From Turnera subulata (Eukaryota > Streptophyta > Magnoliopsida > Malpighiales > Passifloraceae): a stretch of DNA of 64,000 nucleotides. A program made the translations under genes and the position numbers. The notes beneath the pieces are model-generated. The model had not been told where the DNA came from. It did no database searches and saw only the letters and a program-made list of their open reading frames with translations. Where the stretch lies: NCBI GenBank assembly GCA_028386065.3, contig JAKUCV010007832.1, forward strand, positions 3,811 to 67,810. The letters run 5' to 3'. Below, in pieces: positions 44,964 through 58,603 of this stretch; the stretch's first letter is position 1, and each line of letters begins with the position of its first letter.

Positions 44964-45427
44964 TGTGAATACCCGGTCCAAAATCACTTGGGCCTATTCA
45001 CCTAATCGTTTCACCTTCTTCCTCGGGTCAATCCCATAACATTAGTCGCCACCAAAGTTTTATTAAGGACAAAACTTGGGAAAAACCTTAATATGACTCC
45101 TTTAGGCTACATGGTCATGACGAACCAAAGTTATGGGATTGGGGGTTCGTCACAGATGGGAAGGTGTTAGGCACCCATCCGTATTGGTTCGAGACTGTGT
45201 GCAATTATGAAATGCAAGTGTGCGTGGTTCAGGTGTGCATATCTGGAAGCAAGTCACATAAAAATAATAAAATTGAATTGGAGGGGTAGGAGAATAAGGT
45301 AGGGACCAGAAGGAAAAAATAAAATATTTGGGCTTGAGTCTCCACCACTAGAGACCACCTACGTACCCCGGCAACCGGGTTCAAAGCCCACGTAGTTCTT
45401 GACATGGCATCACAGCAACCACATAAT

Positions 45428-48400
45428 TCCGAGTATCCAGGCATGCAAATTGACAATCAAATGCAATAACATACACAGCAGAAAAACCGGATACACATGG
45501 AGGATCCAAGTGAAGGGTAGCTAAACCGAATAACAATTTTTACGTAGCTGAATCAGTTGAGGTCTTTCACCCAACTGTAGGGACGAATCAGCAAGAGCCG
45601 GATAGAAATCCCGCCCCTCTACGGTATCCACACGAACCGTCGATGACTAGCCAGAAACCGTCTCACGATCTCCAACTCGAGCTCTCCCGAATAGGAGTGC
45701 TAGCTACGGATTTTCGGGAGTTGTGTGGTGTTTCCTTCTTTCTCAAAGAAGGTGTATATAGTCTGAAAACTCACAAGAACTCTCAAGACACTCTCAATGC
45801 TCAATGCTCTAAAAAATTTCAGACGCAAAGTGATGAAAAAAAAATAAGGCATAATCAGATTATGCTTAGTCTAATCCCACTCACAAAAGCAAGGGACAAA
45901 GTGGCCAACACCTTTGGCCAACATGATTAGCTTTTAGCTAATTCTGTCTCCACTAACTCTTGGTGGGATTACACATCACATGGCACTAATTATAGTTCAA
46001 TAAATCAGACATTAAGTGAACCAAACCAGCCCAAAACGACACTGGTCCAACCACGGTCCAACCACACCTGGTTGAACCATGGTCCAACCACAGTTCAACC
46101 ACCTGCTCGAATCAACGATTCTAAGTGTGTGACCCTGATGGCACTTGTAACCTCCGACAATAACTGTAAACTCATTTACAATTATAAGCAAATAGCGGCA
46201 TCTAGCAACACATCATTGCTACCCGAACGACAAGATGAGTACTGATTCAATATGCCTCGTAAGCATGTCATCGTCCCATCGTCCCATTATCAAGATTAAA
46301 CACGAGAAATGAAATATGTCATTCTCGCATATGTTTAATCTCGGTTTCTTGATCCTCGAGCTAACTGTGTAAAACGGATACTAATGATATCACCATATCA
46401 TAATCCGAGCACGGCAGTGCATTTACAGTTCAACTCTACCAAGAAACCATCCGATAATATACCCGTTATATGGGTCGGACAAATCCCCTCTGGATCGTAC
46501 AAAACCCACTACACATTTATCATATACCCAATGATTACACTAAGTCTACTCATTTATGAAATAGCCAAGAGTAATATCAAAGTATACGACTCATATGTTG
46601 GGAACCTTGATGATCACAGGTCTAAGAACAATACATATAAGAACCGCTAATGACAATCATATAACGTTCCATGTAGCGTTCTTATGTGGGTCGGTCCAGT
46701 CCACAAGTTCTCTAACTTGTACCCTTATGTAGAATTCATATCACTTATAATTCTCAACATACGCTAGTCTTATTTTATTATTACAACCCATCCATAATAA
46801 TAATCGACTAGGAACATTCAAAAATATATATATATTCTAGGGTTATAAATATGTGCAAACGTTTATCTCATAAACGATATTTATTGGAATAACCTTAATG
46901 TGTATACACAATTACAAATAAACATCCAATGATTGGCTTTTGGGCATATTACACGAACAATCTCCCACTTGCACTAAAGCCAATCATACATGTATCCTAT
47001 ACCAATGGACGCAGCATGACCATCATGCTTCTACTGTGTGAGCGGCTTAGTCAACGAATCAGCTACATTGTTCTCAGATGGAACTCTGCATAGTCTGAGA
47101 TCGCCTCTATCTATGATCTCTCTAATAAGTTGATAGCGTCGGAGAATATGTTTGGATCACTGGTGGCATCTAGGTTCCTGAGCCTGTGCGATTGTCCCAT
47201 TGTTATCACAATAGAGCTCAATCGGACTCTCAATGCTCGGAACTACCCCAATTTCAGTTACAAACTTCTTGATCCAAATAGCTTTTTTTGCCGCATCTGA
47301 GGCAGCAATATACTCAGCCTCGGTTGTAGAATCGGCAACTGTCTCTTGCTTTGAACTCTTCCAGCATACAACACCACCTTATGACAAAACACATAACCTG
47401 ATTGCGGTCTAAAATCATCCCTATAGGTTTGGAAGCTAGCATCTGTATAGCCCTTTACAACAAGCTCATCCACGCTTCCGTAAACCAGGAACGCATCCTT
47501 AGTCCTTCTCAAGTACTTAAGGATGTTTTTAACCGCTGTCCAGTGACTCTCACCGGGATCAGCTTGATATCAGCTTGTGACACTCAAAGCATAAGCGACA
47601 TCCGGTCGAGTACATAGTATGGCATACATGATAGATCCTATTGCAGAAGCATAAGGAATCTTACTCATCCGCTCTCTCTCCTTAGTCGTACTAGGACATT
47701 GATTCTTTGAGAGAGATATGCCATATGACAAGGGCAAGAATCCTTTCTTGGAGTCTTGCATGCTAAACCTCTTTAGCACCTTGTCAATATATGTACTTTG
47801 ACTTAGCCCGAGAAGCCTTTTGGATCTATCTCTATAGATCTTTATGCCTAACACATAGGCTGCTTCTTGTAAGTCCTTCATTGAGAAATTCTTCTCTAAC
47901 CAAGCCTTTACAGACTGTAGTGTCGGAATGTCATTCCCAATGAGTAGGATGTCGTTAATATACAACAACAAGAAAACAATAATGCTCCCACTAACCTTCT
48001 TGTAAACACATGGTTCATCTTCGTTCTTAATGAAACCAAACTCTTTGATCACTTCATTAAAACGAAGATTCCAACTCCTAGAAGCTTGATTTAATCCATG
48101 AATGGATCTCTGTAACTTGCATACTATATTGGCATTCTCTAAATTGACAAAACCTTCAGGTTGTGTCATGTACACATCCTCTAAAAGATTTCCGTTAAGG
48201 AAAGCGGTTTTGACATCCATTTGCATATCTCATAATCATAGTATGTCGCTATAGCCATTAGAATCCGGATGGATTTAACCATGGCAACTGGTGAGAAAGT
48301 TTCTTCACAGTCAATACCATGAACTTGCTTGAAACCTTTCGCCACCAATCGCCCTTTATAGGTAATCACATTACCATCCATGTCGGTCTTATTCTTAAAG

Positions 48401-49490
48401 ACCCACTTGCACCCTATGGGTTTTACCCCTTCAGGTGGATCAACCAAGGTCCATACCTTGTTTTGATACATGGATTCCATTTCCGAATTCATGGCTTCCA
48501 GCCACTTCTTAAAGTCCGGACCTGTAATAGCCTGCTGATAGGAAGTGGGCTCATCCTCTTCTATGAGCATCACATCTCTAGTATGAGCCATAAGAAAACC
48601 ATATCTCTCAGGCTCATGCTGAATCCTATTCGACCTACGCGGCCTATGTGTTACAGGCACAGGATTCTCACCCACAACATCTTGTGGTTCCTGTCCTTGT
48701 TCCATCTCAGCCTCAATATCTCAAACTTCTTCGAGTTCTATTTTCCTCCCACTGATTCTTCTAGAAATAAATTCTCTTTCTAGAAAAATAGCAGTCCGAG
48801 CAACAAACACTTTGTGCTCGGTGGGATTGTAGAAATAATACCCTTTAGTTTCCTTAGGGTATCCTACAAAGAGGCACTTGTCGGATTTAGGGCCGATTTT
48901 ATCTGATGCTTCACGTCTCACGTAAGCCTCACAATCCGAGCACGGCCGTGCATTTACAGTTCAGCTCTATCAAGAAACCATCCGATAATATACCAGTTAT
49001 ATGGGTTGGACAAATCCCCTCTGGATCATATAAAACCCACTACACATTTATCATATACCCAATGATTACACTAAGTCTACTCATTTACGAAATAGCCAAG
49101 AGTAATATCAAAGTATACGACTCATATGTTGGGAACCTTGATGATCACAGGTCTAAGGACAATACATATAAGAATCGCTAATAACAATCATATAGCGTTC
49201 CATGTAGCGTTCTTATGTGGGTCGGTCCAGTCCACAAGTTCTCTAACTTGTACCCGTATGTAGAATTCATATCACATATAATTCTCAACATACGCTAGTC
49301 TTAATTTATTATTACAACCCATCCATAATAATAATCGACTAGGGACATTCAAGAATATATAAATATTCTAGGGTTATAAATATGTGCAAGCGTTTATCTT
49401 ATAAACGACATTTACTGGAATAACCTTAATGTGTATACATGATTACAAATAAACATCCTTTGATTGGCTTTTGGGCATATTACACTAACA
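45428..49490 (-). mobile_element. copia3: deleted copia element
   Basis: Exact duplication ATAAT (45423-45427 and 49491-49495). The left LTR is complete (45428-46959) with diverged outer end. Polypurine tract 46960-46972. RNase H, RT and part of integrase follow. At about 48934 the integrase is joined to the 5' part of the right LTR (48934-49490), so gag, leader, primer site and the remaining LTR were lost. Confidence 0.92.
46973..48933 (-). pseudogene. copia3 pol remnant (IN C-term, RT, RH)
   Basis: The RNase H domain retains the segment deleted in copia1 and copia2, with T-E-A-E-Y-I-A-A and C-D-N-N-G (about 47130-47330), though a stop interrupts it later. The RT is open over long stretches (47570-48226 and 48181-48705), with L-L-Y-I-N-D-I-L-L where the family has YVDD, so the first catalytic aspartate is replaced. 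The integrase C-terminal portion is at 48721-48921. Inactive. Confidence 0.92.
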
Positions 49491-50005
49491 ATAATCATCA
49501 AAAGCATCATCAAATAATCAACAAGAAGCAATCAATAAAGTGCGCCTTAAAAAGGGTTAGAACACTTAGCTCAATTGTTGGGCAGAAACTATAAGTCATC
49601 TTCTACTTGATTTTGGACAATGCCGATGGCCAATTCAGCTTCTGGTCTCAACAACAAAGTCGTAGCTCTCCCTCTCATCTTTCCAAACAGTCAAAAATCG
49701 TGGCAATCCAATCTCTAGAACTCAAGATATGGATTGTTTTCTGAGACTACCTGCATCAAGTCCTTCTACTCGAATTGTCCACCTTCTTGACTCCTAGGAT
49801 GCTTTTGATTGCCTTCTCCTCTTGATCTCCTCTTGATCCCTTCTTGTTGGCTTCTTCCTTGATACTTTCCCACGAAATTACTCCAGGGTTTTTGCCTATA
49901 GGAATGTTTCTAGGCTTGGAGAGGTAGAATTTTTCCAAGCAAACAAAGCTTATGGGGTGTGTGTATAATGAGTGATTGATCCTTTGAAATGTATGTGAGG
50001 GGTCC

Positions 50006-50013
50006 TATTTATA
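50006..50013 (-). promoter_or_regulatory. TATA box of Tat3 left LTR
   Basis: TATAAATA on the minus strand in the conserved ACTATAAATAGGACCCC context. The right LTR has a changed version at about 57799-57806. Confidence 0.7.
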
Positions 50014-50984
50014 GTGCTCTTGGGAGTCTCGAGGCGTGGACCTGCTTAATGGTGAAGATTATGCCCGAAATTCTGGTCCAAAACCGCGTAGAATCAAATC
50101 GGGGACGAAAATCGGGAAAAATTGGGCAATCTGGGCGCCAGGAACGCCAGAACCGGCGGTCATGGGATGGATGACCGCCATGGCCGGCGGTCATCCCGCC
50201 ATGACCTCCCGGCACCCCGCATTTCCCCATTCTTTCCTTTTTCTGTTCCCAGTTTTCCCTTAATTCCTCCCTGATTTGACTTCACCGCGTAATGAACCCC
50301 AAATCTACCCAGAATCAGCTCTTTTCTTGACAAGTACTTCCCCCAATCATCTCCTAATTGATTGATTACACATTAAGTCCCCATTTTATGCCAAAATTAT
50401 ACCAAAAACACATTTACTATTATGGGATGATTTAACTCTGATTTTCCACGAAAATCAGAGCTAAGATTGGTATGCAAGTTATGTGTTTATGCGTTACTCA
50501 ACTCTGGAAGGTCCATATTTCGTTAACTTAGGCCCTCACATTCATACTTAACCCAAAAATAAATCTTCTCATTATGATTGGGTTAAAATAAACAAGAAAG
50601 CCCAAGTGAATAAAATAGGACAATATTTTATTGAACTAGGTTTAATACAATTTTTTCCTAAGATTAAATCATCTCATTAATCCTAGGGTTCAAACGTGTG
50701 GATTCCCAATTCATAAAATATGAATTTCACCAAAATAAATTCCAAGTGTGCCTTAGCCAAAGACTAAATCATCTCATTAATCTTATGGTTTGAGCCTACC
50801 CAAAATCTAAATTAGAGGAACATTCGTGGGTCAAATTTGAGTGTTCACAGATGTCCCTCGTTGATGAGTCCTTAGAGACTAAGGCCGAAAAGACGTAAGC
50901 AAAAGAACAACCAAATTTGAAGGATAGATGTGTGGTGTGTGCCAAGTTTTGGAGCATCCCATGCTCCTCTCCAAGAATCATCTC

Positions 50985-51790
50985 GTCCTGAAGTTTTAAG
51001 GGACGGGCCCTCGGATTCTGGGAATCATCCCATCCCAGGTCCCGGGAATCATCTCATCCCGAGGTGATAGAATCATCTCATCTATCGGGTTGCCGACAAG
51101 GAATACTCGCATCCTTGTCAGTAGGGTTTCGACTTGGGAATCATCTCATCCCAAGTCTCGGGAATCATCTCATCCCAGGGTGATAGAATTAGGTTGTCAA
51201 CAAGGAATGCTCCCATCCTTGTCAGCTGGGTTTTGACTTGGGAATCATCTCATCCCAAGACGATAGAATCATCTCATCTATCAATAAGGAATACTCCCAT
51301 CCTTGTTAGCTGGATTTTGACTTGGGAATCATCTCATCCCAAGACGATAGAATCATCCCATCTATCAACAAGGAATACTCCCATCCTTGTCAGCTGGGTT
51401 TTGACTTGGGAATCATCTCATCCCAAGTCTCGGGAATCATCTCATCTATCAACAAGGAATACTCCCATCCTTGTCAGCTGAGTTTTGACTTGGGAATCAT
51501 CTTATCCCAAGACAATAGAAACATCTCATCTATCAACAAGGAATACTCCCATCCTTGTCAGCTGGGTTTTGACTTTGGAATCATCTCATCCCAAGACGAT
51601 AGAATCATCTCATCTATCAACAAGGAATACTCCCATCCTTGTTAGCTGGGTTTTGACTTAGGAATCATCTCATCCCAAGATGATAGAATCATCTCATCTA
51701 TCAACAAGGAATACTCCCACCCTTGTCAGCTGGGTTTTGACTTGGGAATCATCCCATCCCAAGTCTCGGGAATCATCTCATCCCGTGGTT
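50985..51790. repeat. Variable-stem hairpin array (Tat3)
   Basis: Same hairpin family as in Tat2: loop ATCATCTCA, with stems CTGGGA/TCCCAG, CTTGGGA/TCCCAAG, CTCGGGA/TCCCGAG, GATAGA/TCTATC and GACAAGGA/TCCTTGTC. Unit composition and order differ from Tat2. Later units mostly repeat a three-hairpin block of about 85-90 bp. The plus-strand frames at 51134-51481 and 51322-51645 are by-products. Confidence 0.95.
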
Positions 51791-54700
51791 TTGCAGGAGC
51801 CACATTCCGGCTTCTAGCTTGTATGTCTCATGGTTTACGAGAATCACGTCCCGGCATTGGTTTGGATCTTAATGTTCGTGGGAACCACATTCCGGCTTCT
51901 GGGCATGTGTCTCTCATGTTTGATTTCTCTCAAGGTTTTCTCTCATCTAGCATCCCTCGTGTTTGGTCTCCCTCATCTTTCGGTTTTGCGGGTGCTAGGT
52001 CCCAGCTTTAGGGTCTCTCATTGTCTTATCGGTTCTCTTTATTGGCAAGGTCGTCTGGGTGTTTGGCTTATTGGTGTTGTCGATATGGTCCTCATGGCTT
52101 CCTTACATGGTTCCTCTCATATCACAGCTTGCGGGTGTTGGGACCTGGCTTTGGGGGTTTACTCCACTTTGGGTATCTCCTATTTTCTCATTGTCCTACT
52201 GGTTTGTGTTTGCTCACCTCATGGATTTACTGGTTCTCTTTTGGGGTGCAATGACCTGGCCTTTGGCTTTTTTGGCTGCGTTCCCTCTTGCTCTCAGGTT
52301 CTAGGCTAGGTTTTACCTCACAGGTTCTCCCATGGTTGAATTGTCTGGATCCCATGCCCCTATGTCATCTAGTTGGGTTTGAAGGAAATGGTGTGTGTTG
52401 TGCCCTTTGAGGCATACGAGCCGGAAACAACGTGAGATGCCCCTTGCCTAAATGCGGGCACACCATGCCCCTGGTTTGATTTTCTCAAGATGGGGCATGG
52501 TACCCCCAGCATCATCTAGTCATGGACTAGCGTGCCCCTAGCCCATAATCATCCTGATTGTCCCAAACCTTGGCCAAATGGGTGATTAACCATTCCTAGT
52601 CATAATCAAATAAATGGGCCCGCCGTGCCCTTGGGAGTCAATCGATCAAAGCAGGGTAGCATGCCCCAACAGTTGGTTCAAACCTCACGGGGTAACATGC
52701 CCCAAGCAAATCTCAAATCTGCTTGGGGGTAGCGTGTCCTGGAAAGTTAATTCCAACGCTGGGGAGCATGCCCCTTGCAACCTCATTAAACTGGATTACG
52801 GACCCGCCGTGCCCTTAGTGTCATGATGCAGGTCTAATTCTCAAGGTAGATGTGCCTTTATTGCGTGTTGTCGACTTGACGAGTCAGAGAAACAAGGCAT
52901 GACATGCCCCTTGTCTACAATTCTCATTATCTACTAGATTTGTTCATGCCATGCCCCTTCAACTAGTAACCTTAAGAACTGTAAGTCTACATTAAGTGAT
53001 GGATTCATGGTGTTGTTACCTTTGTTGACCCCTTACCCTCAACCAAGTCTACCTTATCCAGGAATTCATGTCCTACATGTGAGTGATACATGACCATGTG
53101 TAAGTGTGCCGTGTTTTCAATGCTTGTCTTTTAGATGCAAGTGCCTATGACATGTTTTCCCCTTTTTTGTCTCTTCATGTCTTCCTCCCTTTTTCTCTCC
53201 TTTCCCCTTTGATGCAAGTGCCATTTACTTCTACATGCATGTTTGGATGTATGTACTTTCTACTTTAGACGTAGTGCACTTCAATGTGAACACCCCTAGT
53301 ATGATGCATGAGTATTAAAAACCCTTCAAGCTAAGGTGAGAGTTAAGCAGTTTGAGAAAAAGCGAGTTATCCAAAAAAAATCCCAAAGTCTCAAAGAAAA
53401 AAACACCCAATGGCTATGAACCCATTCACCTCAAATTCTAACTGAGACCCCAAAGATGGATATTCCTTGTTGAAAGGTTTGGATGGACAAATTATCTAAT
53501 CAGAGTAAGGTGGACGGATGAGTGAATACCCTTTTGAAAATAGATGGGCGTAATACGCCCAGATGCTTTTATACCCCTTTCGTTTAAGATGACATTGTCA
53601 ACCGAGTGGTCTATCTCTGATGAGTGATCTAACATATGGATGTCTCTTTGTTGTCATTGGCTACTATTCCTTTTTCACTTTGGCCTTAACTTTTGCCTGG
53701 ACCGCCCTTTCGGGTTTTCGACCTAGCAGGCTTTTCCTTTCTTTTTTTTTCTTTTTCTCTCTTTTTTTTTTGGTAGGAGTAGCAACCATAGACACAGAGT
53801 GTGGAGACCATGAAGCTTGGGCAAGGTCAAGACCATTCGGGCTGGGTATACTCGGATGACCAATGGAGAGGTGACCTATCGATTTCAATGTGGGGTTACT
53901 GGGAAACCAAAGTGCTATCGGCAGATCGCCGGGGGTGCATGACAGTTGATGACCAAATTCAGAATGGGTTTCTGGAGGGAGACGGACTCGATTGACAGTG
54001 AAATACAAATCGAAAAGAGAGGCCTTATGACTATAGATAAAGGCCCGAATACAATCAACAGTGCGACACGTGTATCTAGTAATGACCCCAATCTTTCCAT
54101 TAAATCAATTTGGGAACTAATAATAGAGCGAGCCCGTTACCCGGTTACCTACGTATCTGCGGATATAGTGTCGGGTTTGAGATGATGGTGTTTTGTGGAA
54201 GGCTGAAGAAAGTGGGTGAACACTTGTATTATGACTTCTTGCTTTCTTCCTGGTTTCAAATAATGGGAGCTCAATCAACATTCAAGCACCAAGAGTCGCT
54301 TCCTCATTTTTCTTCTTTTTTTTTTTTCTTTCTTTCCGATTTCTTTTTTCTTTTCTTTTTTTTTTCTTGAAGAGTGACCCTTTTGAACAAGTGCACTTGG
54401 ATTGGACTCTTTCAGAAGCTAGATTCATTTTGGGGAAGCAATTCTTTTAAACAAGTGTTCATAGCGGTTGTGATGTGGTCAACATGGAGGATGGGTCGGG
54501 TATGCATTCGAAGGTCAGATCGGGTGTGTGTTCGAAGGTAGGTATCGACAAAGTGTTTCTAGGAAGTGGATTAAGGTAAGTGTTTAGGATTACATCCACA
54601 GAATCAGGTCTTCGTAGTTCGTTTTATGGTCCCCTAGATTGATCCAATGGAATATCCTGAAGTCATGCACAACTTGCCTCATATACAAAAGATAAGGAAA

Positions 54701-55576
54701 TTAAAGATTTATTCCTTATATGAAAGATTAAAGTACAAATGATGACCCTGTTGATTGCTGGACGTAGAGTTTAACCAATGCCCCCTTTTGACTTGACTCA
54801 ACCTCTAGAATCTAAAAGTGCAACTATACTGCCTCTCCCTATTCTTGGTCATCGTCATTCCCATGCTTAACAATTTGGCCCGTGGTCTCTACTCAACTTC
54901 CCCCCACACTTGTAGTTCTCATCTACCCCCAATGCTATTGAGTGGTCCCTTACTGCCATTGCCTCATCTCATTACCCCAATGTCAGTGCCGCCTTGTCAT
55001 TGCCCCCATCACCCCTTTTATCATTCATACCCCACGATCATTCCTTTGCCCATCATCCTTCCTCTCTCCTGAAAAATATGACCCTCGTCTGTTCCTTTCC
55101 AAAGTTGGATTTATATTTCTACCCATCATAAGACCCCTTAGCTTGTCTTAGCTTGTATACTCAAACCTCATTAGCTCAACTCAGCTTTGCATCCTGGTTT
55201 CATGGCTTCTTAGCTTGGCGCTGCAACTTGACAACTCGACTCGGCTACTCCACTTGGTCCCTCAATTCAGACCACTGGCTCGGCTTGACAGTTTGGTCCC
55301 TTAGCTTCCCAACTCGGCATTTCAACTTAGGCAAACTTATCAACTTGGTCGCCGGCTTGGCCCATCTACATGGTCCACTCCCAAACATTAGAGCTTGTGT
55401 CATTCTCCTTGGGAGGATACTTTGACTTCCATCTCTTCTCAATAGAAAGGCCTAATTTTGAAGTATTAACCTGCCAGCTTAGCTCGTCAATCAGGCTCCT
55501 TAGCTTGGCTCTTCAGTTTGATTCTTCATCTCAACTTCTTGTCTTGGATCATCAGCTCCATTCACAAGTAAAGACT

Positions 55577-55752
55577 GGAGCTTACATCTATGTTTTTGAA
55601 GAAGGCCCGATCAAGTTACTTCTTCTCGCCTCCCTTACTATAATTGTCGGGGCTTACATCTCCTCTCACGAGAAGGCCCAACCAAGTCATCCGGTCTCCC
55701 CTTTTCTACCATAAATATTGGGGCTTACATCTCCTCTCATGAGAAGGCCCAA
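55577..55752. repeat. GGGGCTTACATCTCC repeats (Tat3)
   Basis: Three units starting at about 55577, 55649 and 55720 (period about 71 bp), each with a GGGGCTTACATCTCC head and a GAGAAGGCCC tail in the two best copies. On the minus strand they read GGAGATGTAAGCCCC, matching the Tat1 repeats at 12830-13033. Confidence 0.8.
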
Positions 55753-56834
55753 AATCGCCTTGATGTCTTAAATCGATGCTTCGTCACTATCTCTGCCTTT
55801 TTCCCACCTTCTGCCTCAAGACACCTCTATGACTTCCAATGTCATCTCTATCTCCCCGTTTACTGAGGTTCATCGCCTTATGTTATATCCCTCATCCTAA
55901 TATCTACACCATCTTCTTCCAACTAAGGCACTACCCATCCCTGGTGTCCTAAGGGTTCAATTCTAATGATAGGTTCATGGTCATCAAGAATCCTAAACTC
56001 AAGCTTTGATTTATTTTCATCACATTTGAAAACGGTGGGAAAATCATGATGAGATGTACTCACAAAACATGTTTCGTTATTCTTCCAAAATATGTATCTC
56101 ATGAAGACTCAGGTTTAAAAGGGTTGGACATTGAAAGTTGAGACACCTTAGTTCGAATTCGTTTTTGTGCTTTAGACGACATGTAATGCAATGCTCTATG
56201 TATGCAACTGTGAATTCCCTAGGACAAGGTAGACTGACTGAACATATGTGCCAACTGGGGATCAACACCAAAAATATAATATCAGCTTAGGTATGTATAC
56301 TTACTCCCCTAGGGTTTGTTTACCGGACTCATCTATTCACACTACGCAATATAGCACCCTACGCAGAGTTAGCACCCTTTGCCGGTGCAGGGTGGGCCCA
56401 ACGAATTTTTTTTTCTACTGTACAATTTCCTATATATTTTTATTGATTTTTCTGATTTACACATACAAGAATCCACAATAATAACCACACAAAAAATGCA
56501 CATACCACTTATTGATTCAATATGCATGAGAAGCTCAAGGTATGCAGCTGGTTGAGGGCTAGAGAATGCCGCTAGGGAATAGGCTAACCTACTCATATGT
56601 GATAATGGATATCGCATGAGGTCCTAGGCCAATTAATCCCCATCAATGCTAAGCATCGAGAAACGGGTTCACTCAAACCACTATCACTTAAGGAAAGCAT
56701 GTAGTGGATCTGGATTCCCTCGCCCTCTTAAGGTAAATCTTCACATCAATTGTCATGAATGCAAGGTACTTATGATGACAAGTAAAAGGCACACAAGATT
56801 TAACAATTGATCAAAGTCTCTTGAACTCACTACT

Positions 56835-56852
56835 TCCCCAGCGGAGTCGCCA
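56835..56852 (-). other. Tat3 primer binding site
   Basis: On the minus strand TGGCGACTCCGCTGGGGA, two bases from the LTR end. It differs from the Tat1 site at a single position. Confidence 0.85.
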
Positions 56853-56854
56853 AC

Positions 56855-58603
56855 TGTGAATACCCAACCCAAAATCACTTGGGCCTATTCACCTAATCCT
56901 TTCACCTTCTTCCTCGGGTCAATCCCATAACATTGGAGTCTGCATCCAAGTTTTATTAAGGACAAAACTTGGGAAAAACCTTAATATGACTCCTTTAGGC
57001 TACATGGTCATGGCGAACTAAAGTTGTGGGATCGGGGGTTCGTCACAGATGGGAAGGAGTTAGGCACCCATCCGTGTTGGGTCGAGACTATGTGAAATTA
57101 TAAAATGCAAGTGTGCCTGGTGCAGGTGTGCATATGTGGAAGCAAGTCACATAAAAATAATAAAATTGAATTGGAGGGGTAGGAGAAGAAGGTAGGGACC
57201 AAAAGGAAAAAATAAAATATATGGGCTTGAGTCTCCACCACTAAAGACCACCTACGTACCCCGGCAACTGGTTCAAAGCCCACGTAGTTCTTGACATGGA
57301 ATCACAGCAATCACATAATCATCAAAAGCATCATCAAATAATCAACAAGAAGCAATCAATAAAGTGCGCAATAAAAAGGGTTAGAACAGTTAGCTCGATT
57401 GTTGGACAGAAACTATAAGTCGTCTTCTATACGACTTTGGACAATGCCGATGGCCGATTAAGCTTCTTGTCTCAACAGCTAGCTCTCCCTCCTAGCTTTC
57501 CAAAGAGTTCAAAATCGCGGCAATCCGATCTCTAGAACTCAAGATATGGATTGTTTCCTGAGACTGCTTGCATCAGGTCCTTCTACTCGGAGTGTCCACC
57601 TTCTTGACTCCTAGAATGCTTTTGATTGCCTTCTCCTCTTGATCTCCTCTTGATCCCTTCTTGTTGGCTTCTTCCTTGATGCTTTCTCACGAAATTACTC
57701 CAGGGTTTCTGCCTATAGGAATGTTTCTAGGCTTGGAGAGGTAGAGTTTCTCCAAGCAAGCAAAGCTTATGGATCCTTTGAAATGTGTGTAGGGGGTCCT
57801 ATTTGTAGTGCTCTGGGGAGTCTAGGGGTGTGGACCTGCTTAATGGTGAAGATTATGCCCGAAACTCTAGTCCAAAATCGCATAGAATCAAATCAGGGGC
57901 GAAAATCGGGCAATTTTGGCGCCAGGACCACCAGGGCCGGCGGTCATCCCGCCATGGCTGCCCGGAACCCCGCTTTTTCCCCTTTCTTTCCTTTCTATGT
58001 TCCCGGTTTCCCTTAATTCCTCCCTGATTTGACTCCACCGCGTAATTAACCCCTAATCTACACAGAATCAGCTCTTTTCTTGACTAGTACTCCCCCCAAT
58101 CATCTCCTAATTGATTGATTACACATTAAGTCCCCATTTTATGCCAAAATCATACCAAAAACACATTTGCCATTAAGAAATGATTTAACTCAGATTTTCC
58201 ACAAAAATCAGAGCTAAGATTGGTATGCAAGTAATGTGTTTATGGGCTACTCAACTCTTAGAAGGTCCATATTTCGCTAACTTAGGCCCTCACATTCATA
58301 CTTAACCCAAAAATAAATTTTCTCATTATGATTGGTTTAAAATAAACAAGAAAGCCCAAGTAAATAAAATAAGACAATATTTTATTGAACAAGGTTTAAT
58401 ACATTTTTATCCTAAGATTAAATCTTCTCATTAATCCTAGGGTTCAAACGTGTGAATTCCCAATTCATTAAATATGCATTCCACCAAAATAAATTCCAAG
58501 TGTGCCTTAGCCAAAGACAAAATCATTTCATTAATCTTATGGTTTGAGCCTACCCAAAATCTAAATTAGAGGAACATTCATGGGTCAAATTTGGATGTTC
58601 ACA
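56855..58603 (-). repeat. Tat3 right (5') LTR
   Basis: 1749 bp, TGTGAATACCC...TGTTCACA on the plus strand, uninterrupted; the best full-length Tat LTR in the window. It differs from the left LTR by many point changes and small indels visible by eye. Confidence 0.95.

Larger units (their letters stand above)
44964..50849 (-). repeat. Tat3 left (3') LTR, split by copia3
   Basis: Own sequence 44964-45427 and 49491-50849, about 1.8 kb. Minus-strand TATA at 50006-50013. GGCGGTCAT/ATGACCGCC hairpin at 50155-50179. Followed by the polypurine tract at 50850-50862 (reverse complement). Confidence 0.92.
50863..56834 (-). other. Tat3 non-coding interior
   Basis: No retrotransposon protein is recognisable in 6 kb. 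From left to right: hairpin array (50985-51790); CTC/GTTT-rich segment (51800-52330); GGGG...TGCCCC short palindromes (about 52440-52930); T-rich tracts (53730-53775, 54310-54370); a diverged CTTGGCTC/CAACTCGGC-rich stretch (about 55140-55530); the GGGGCTTACATC repeats (55577-55752); and a leader conserved with Tat1 (about 56300-56834). Frames such as 55153-55425 or 54818-55072 (+) run antisense and lack domains. Confidence 0.65.
44964..58603 (-). mobile_element. Tat3: Tat-like element in LINE ORF2
   Basis: Left LTR 44964-50849 (split by copia3), interior 50850-56854, right LTR 56855-58603. The exact duplication GCCAG (44959-44963 and 58604-58608) and the polypurine tract and primer site in proper positions make it the most complete Tat copy here. 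The 6-kb interior has no gag-pol, so it is non-autonomous. Confidence 0.95.

Noticed and set aside
52059..52309. Hydrophobic frames at 51830-52309 as membrane proteins
   Set aside because: Three overlapping frames are open in the same T/C-rich stretch, antisense to Tat3; hydrophobicity follows from base composition.
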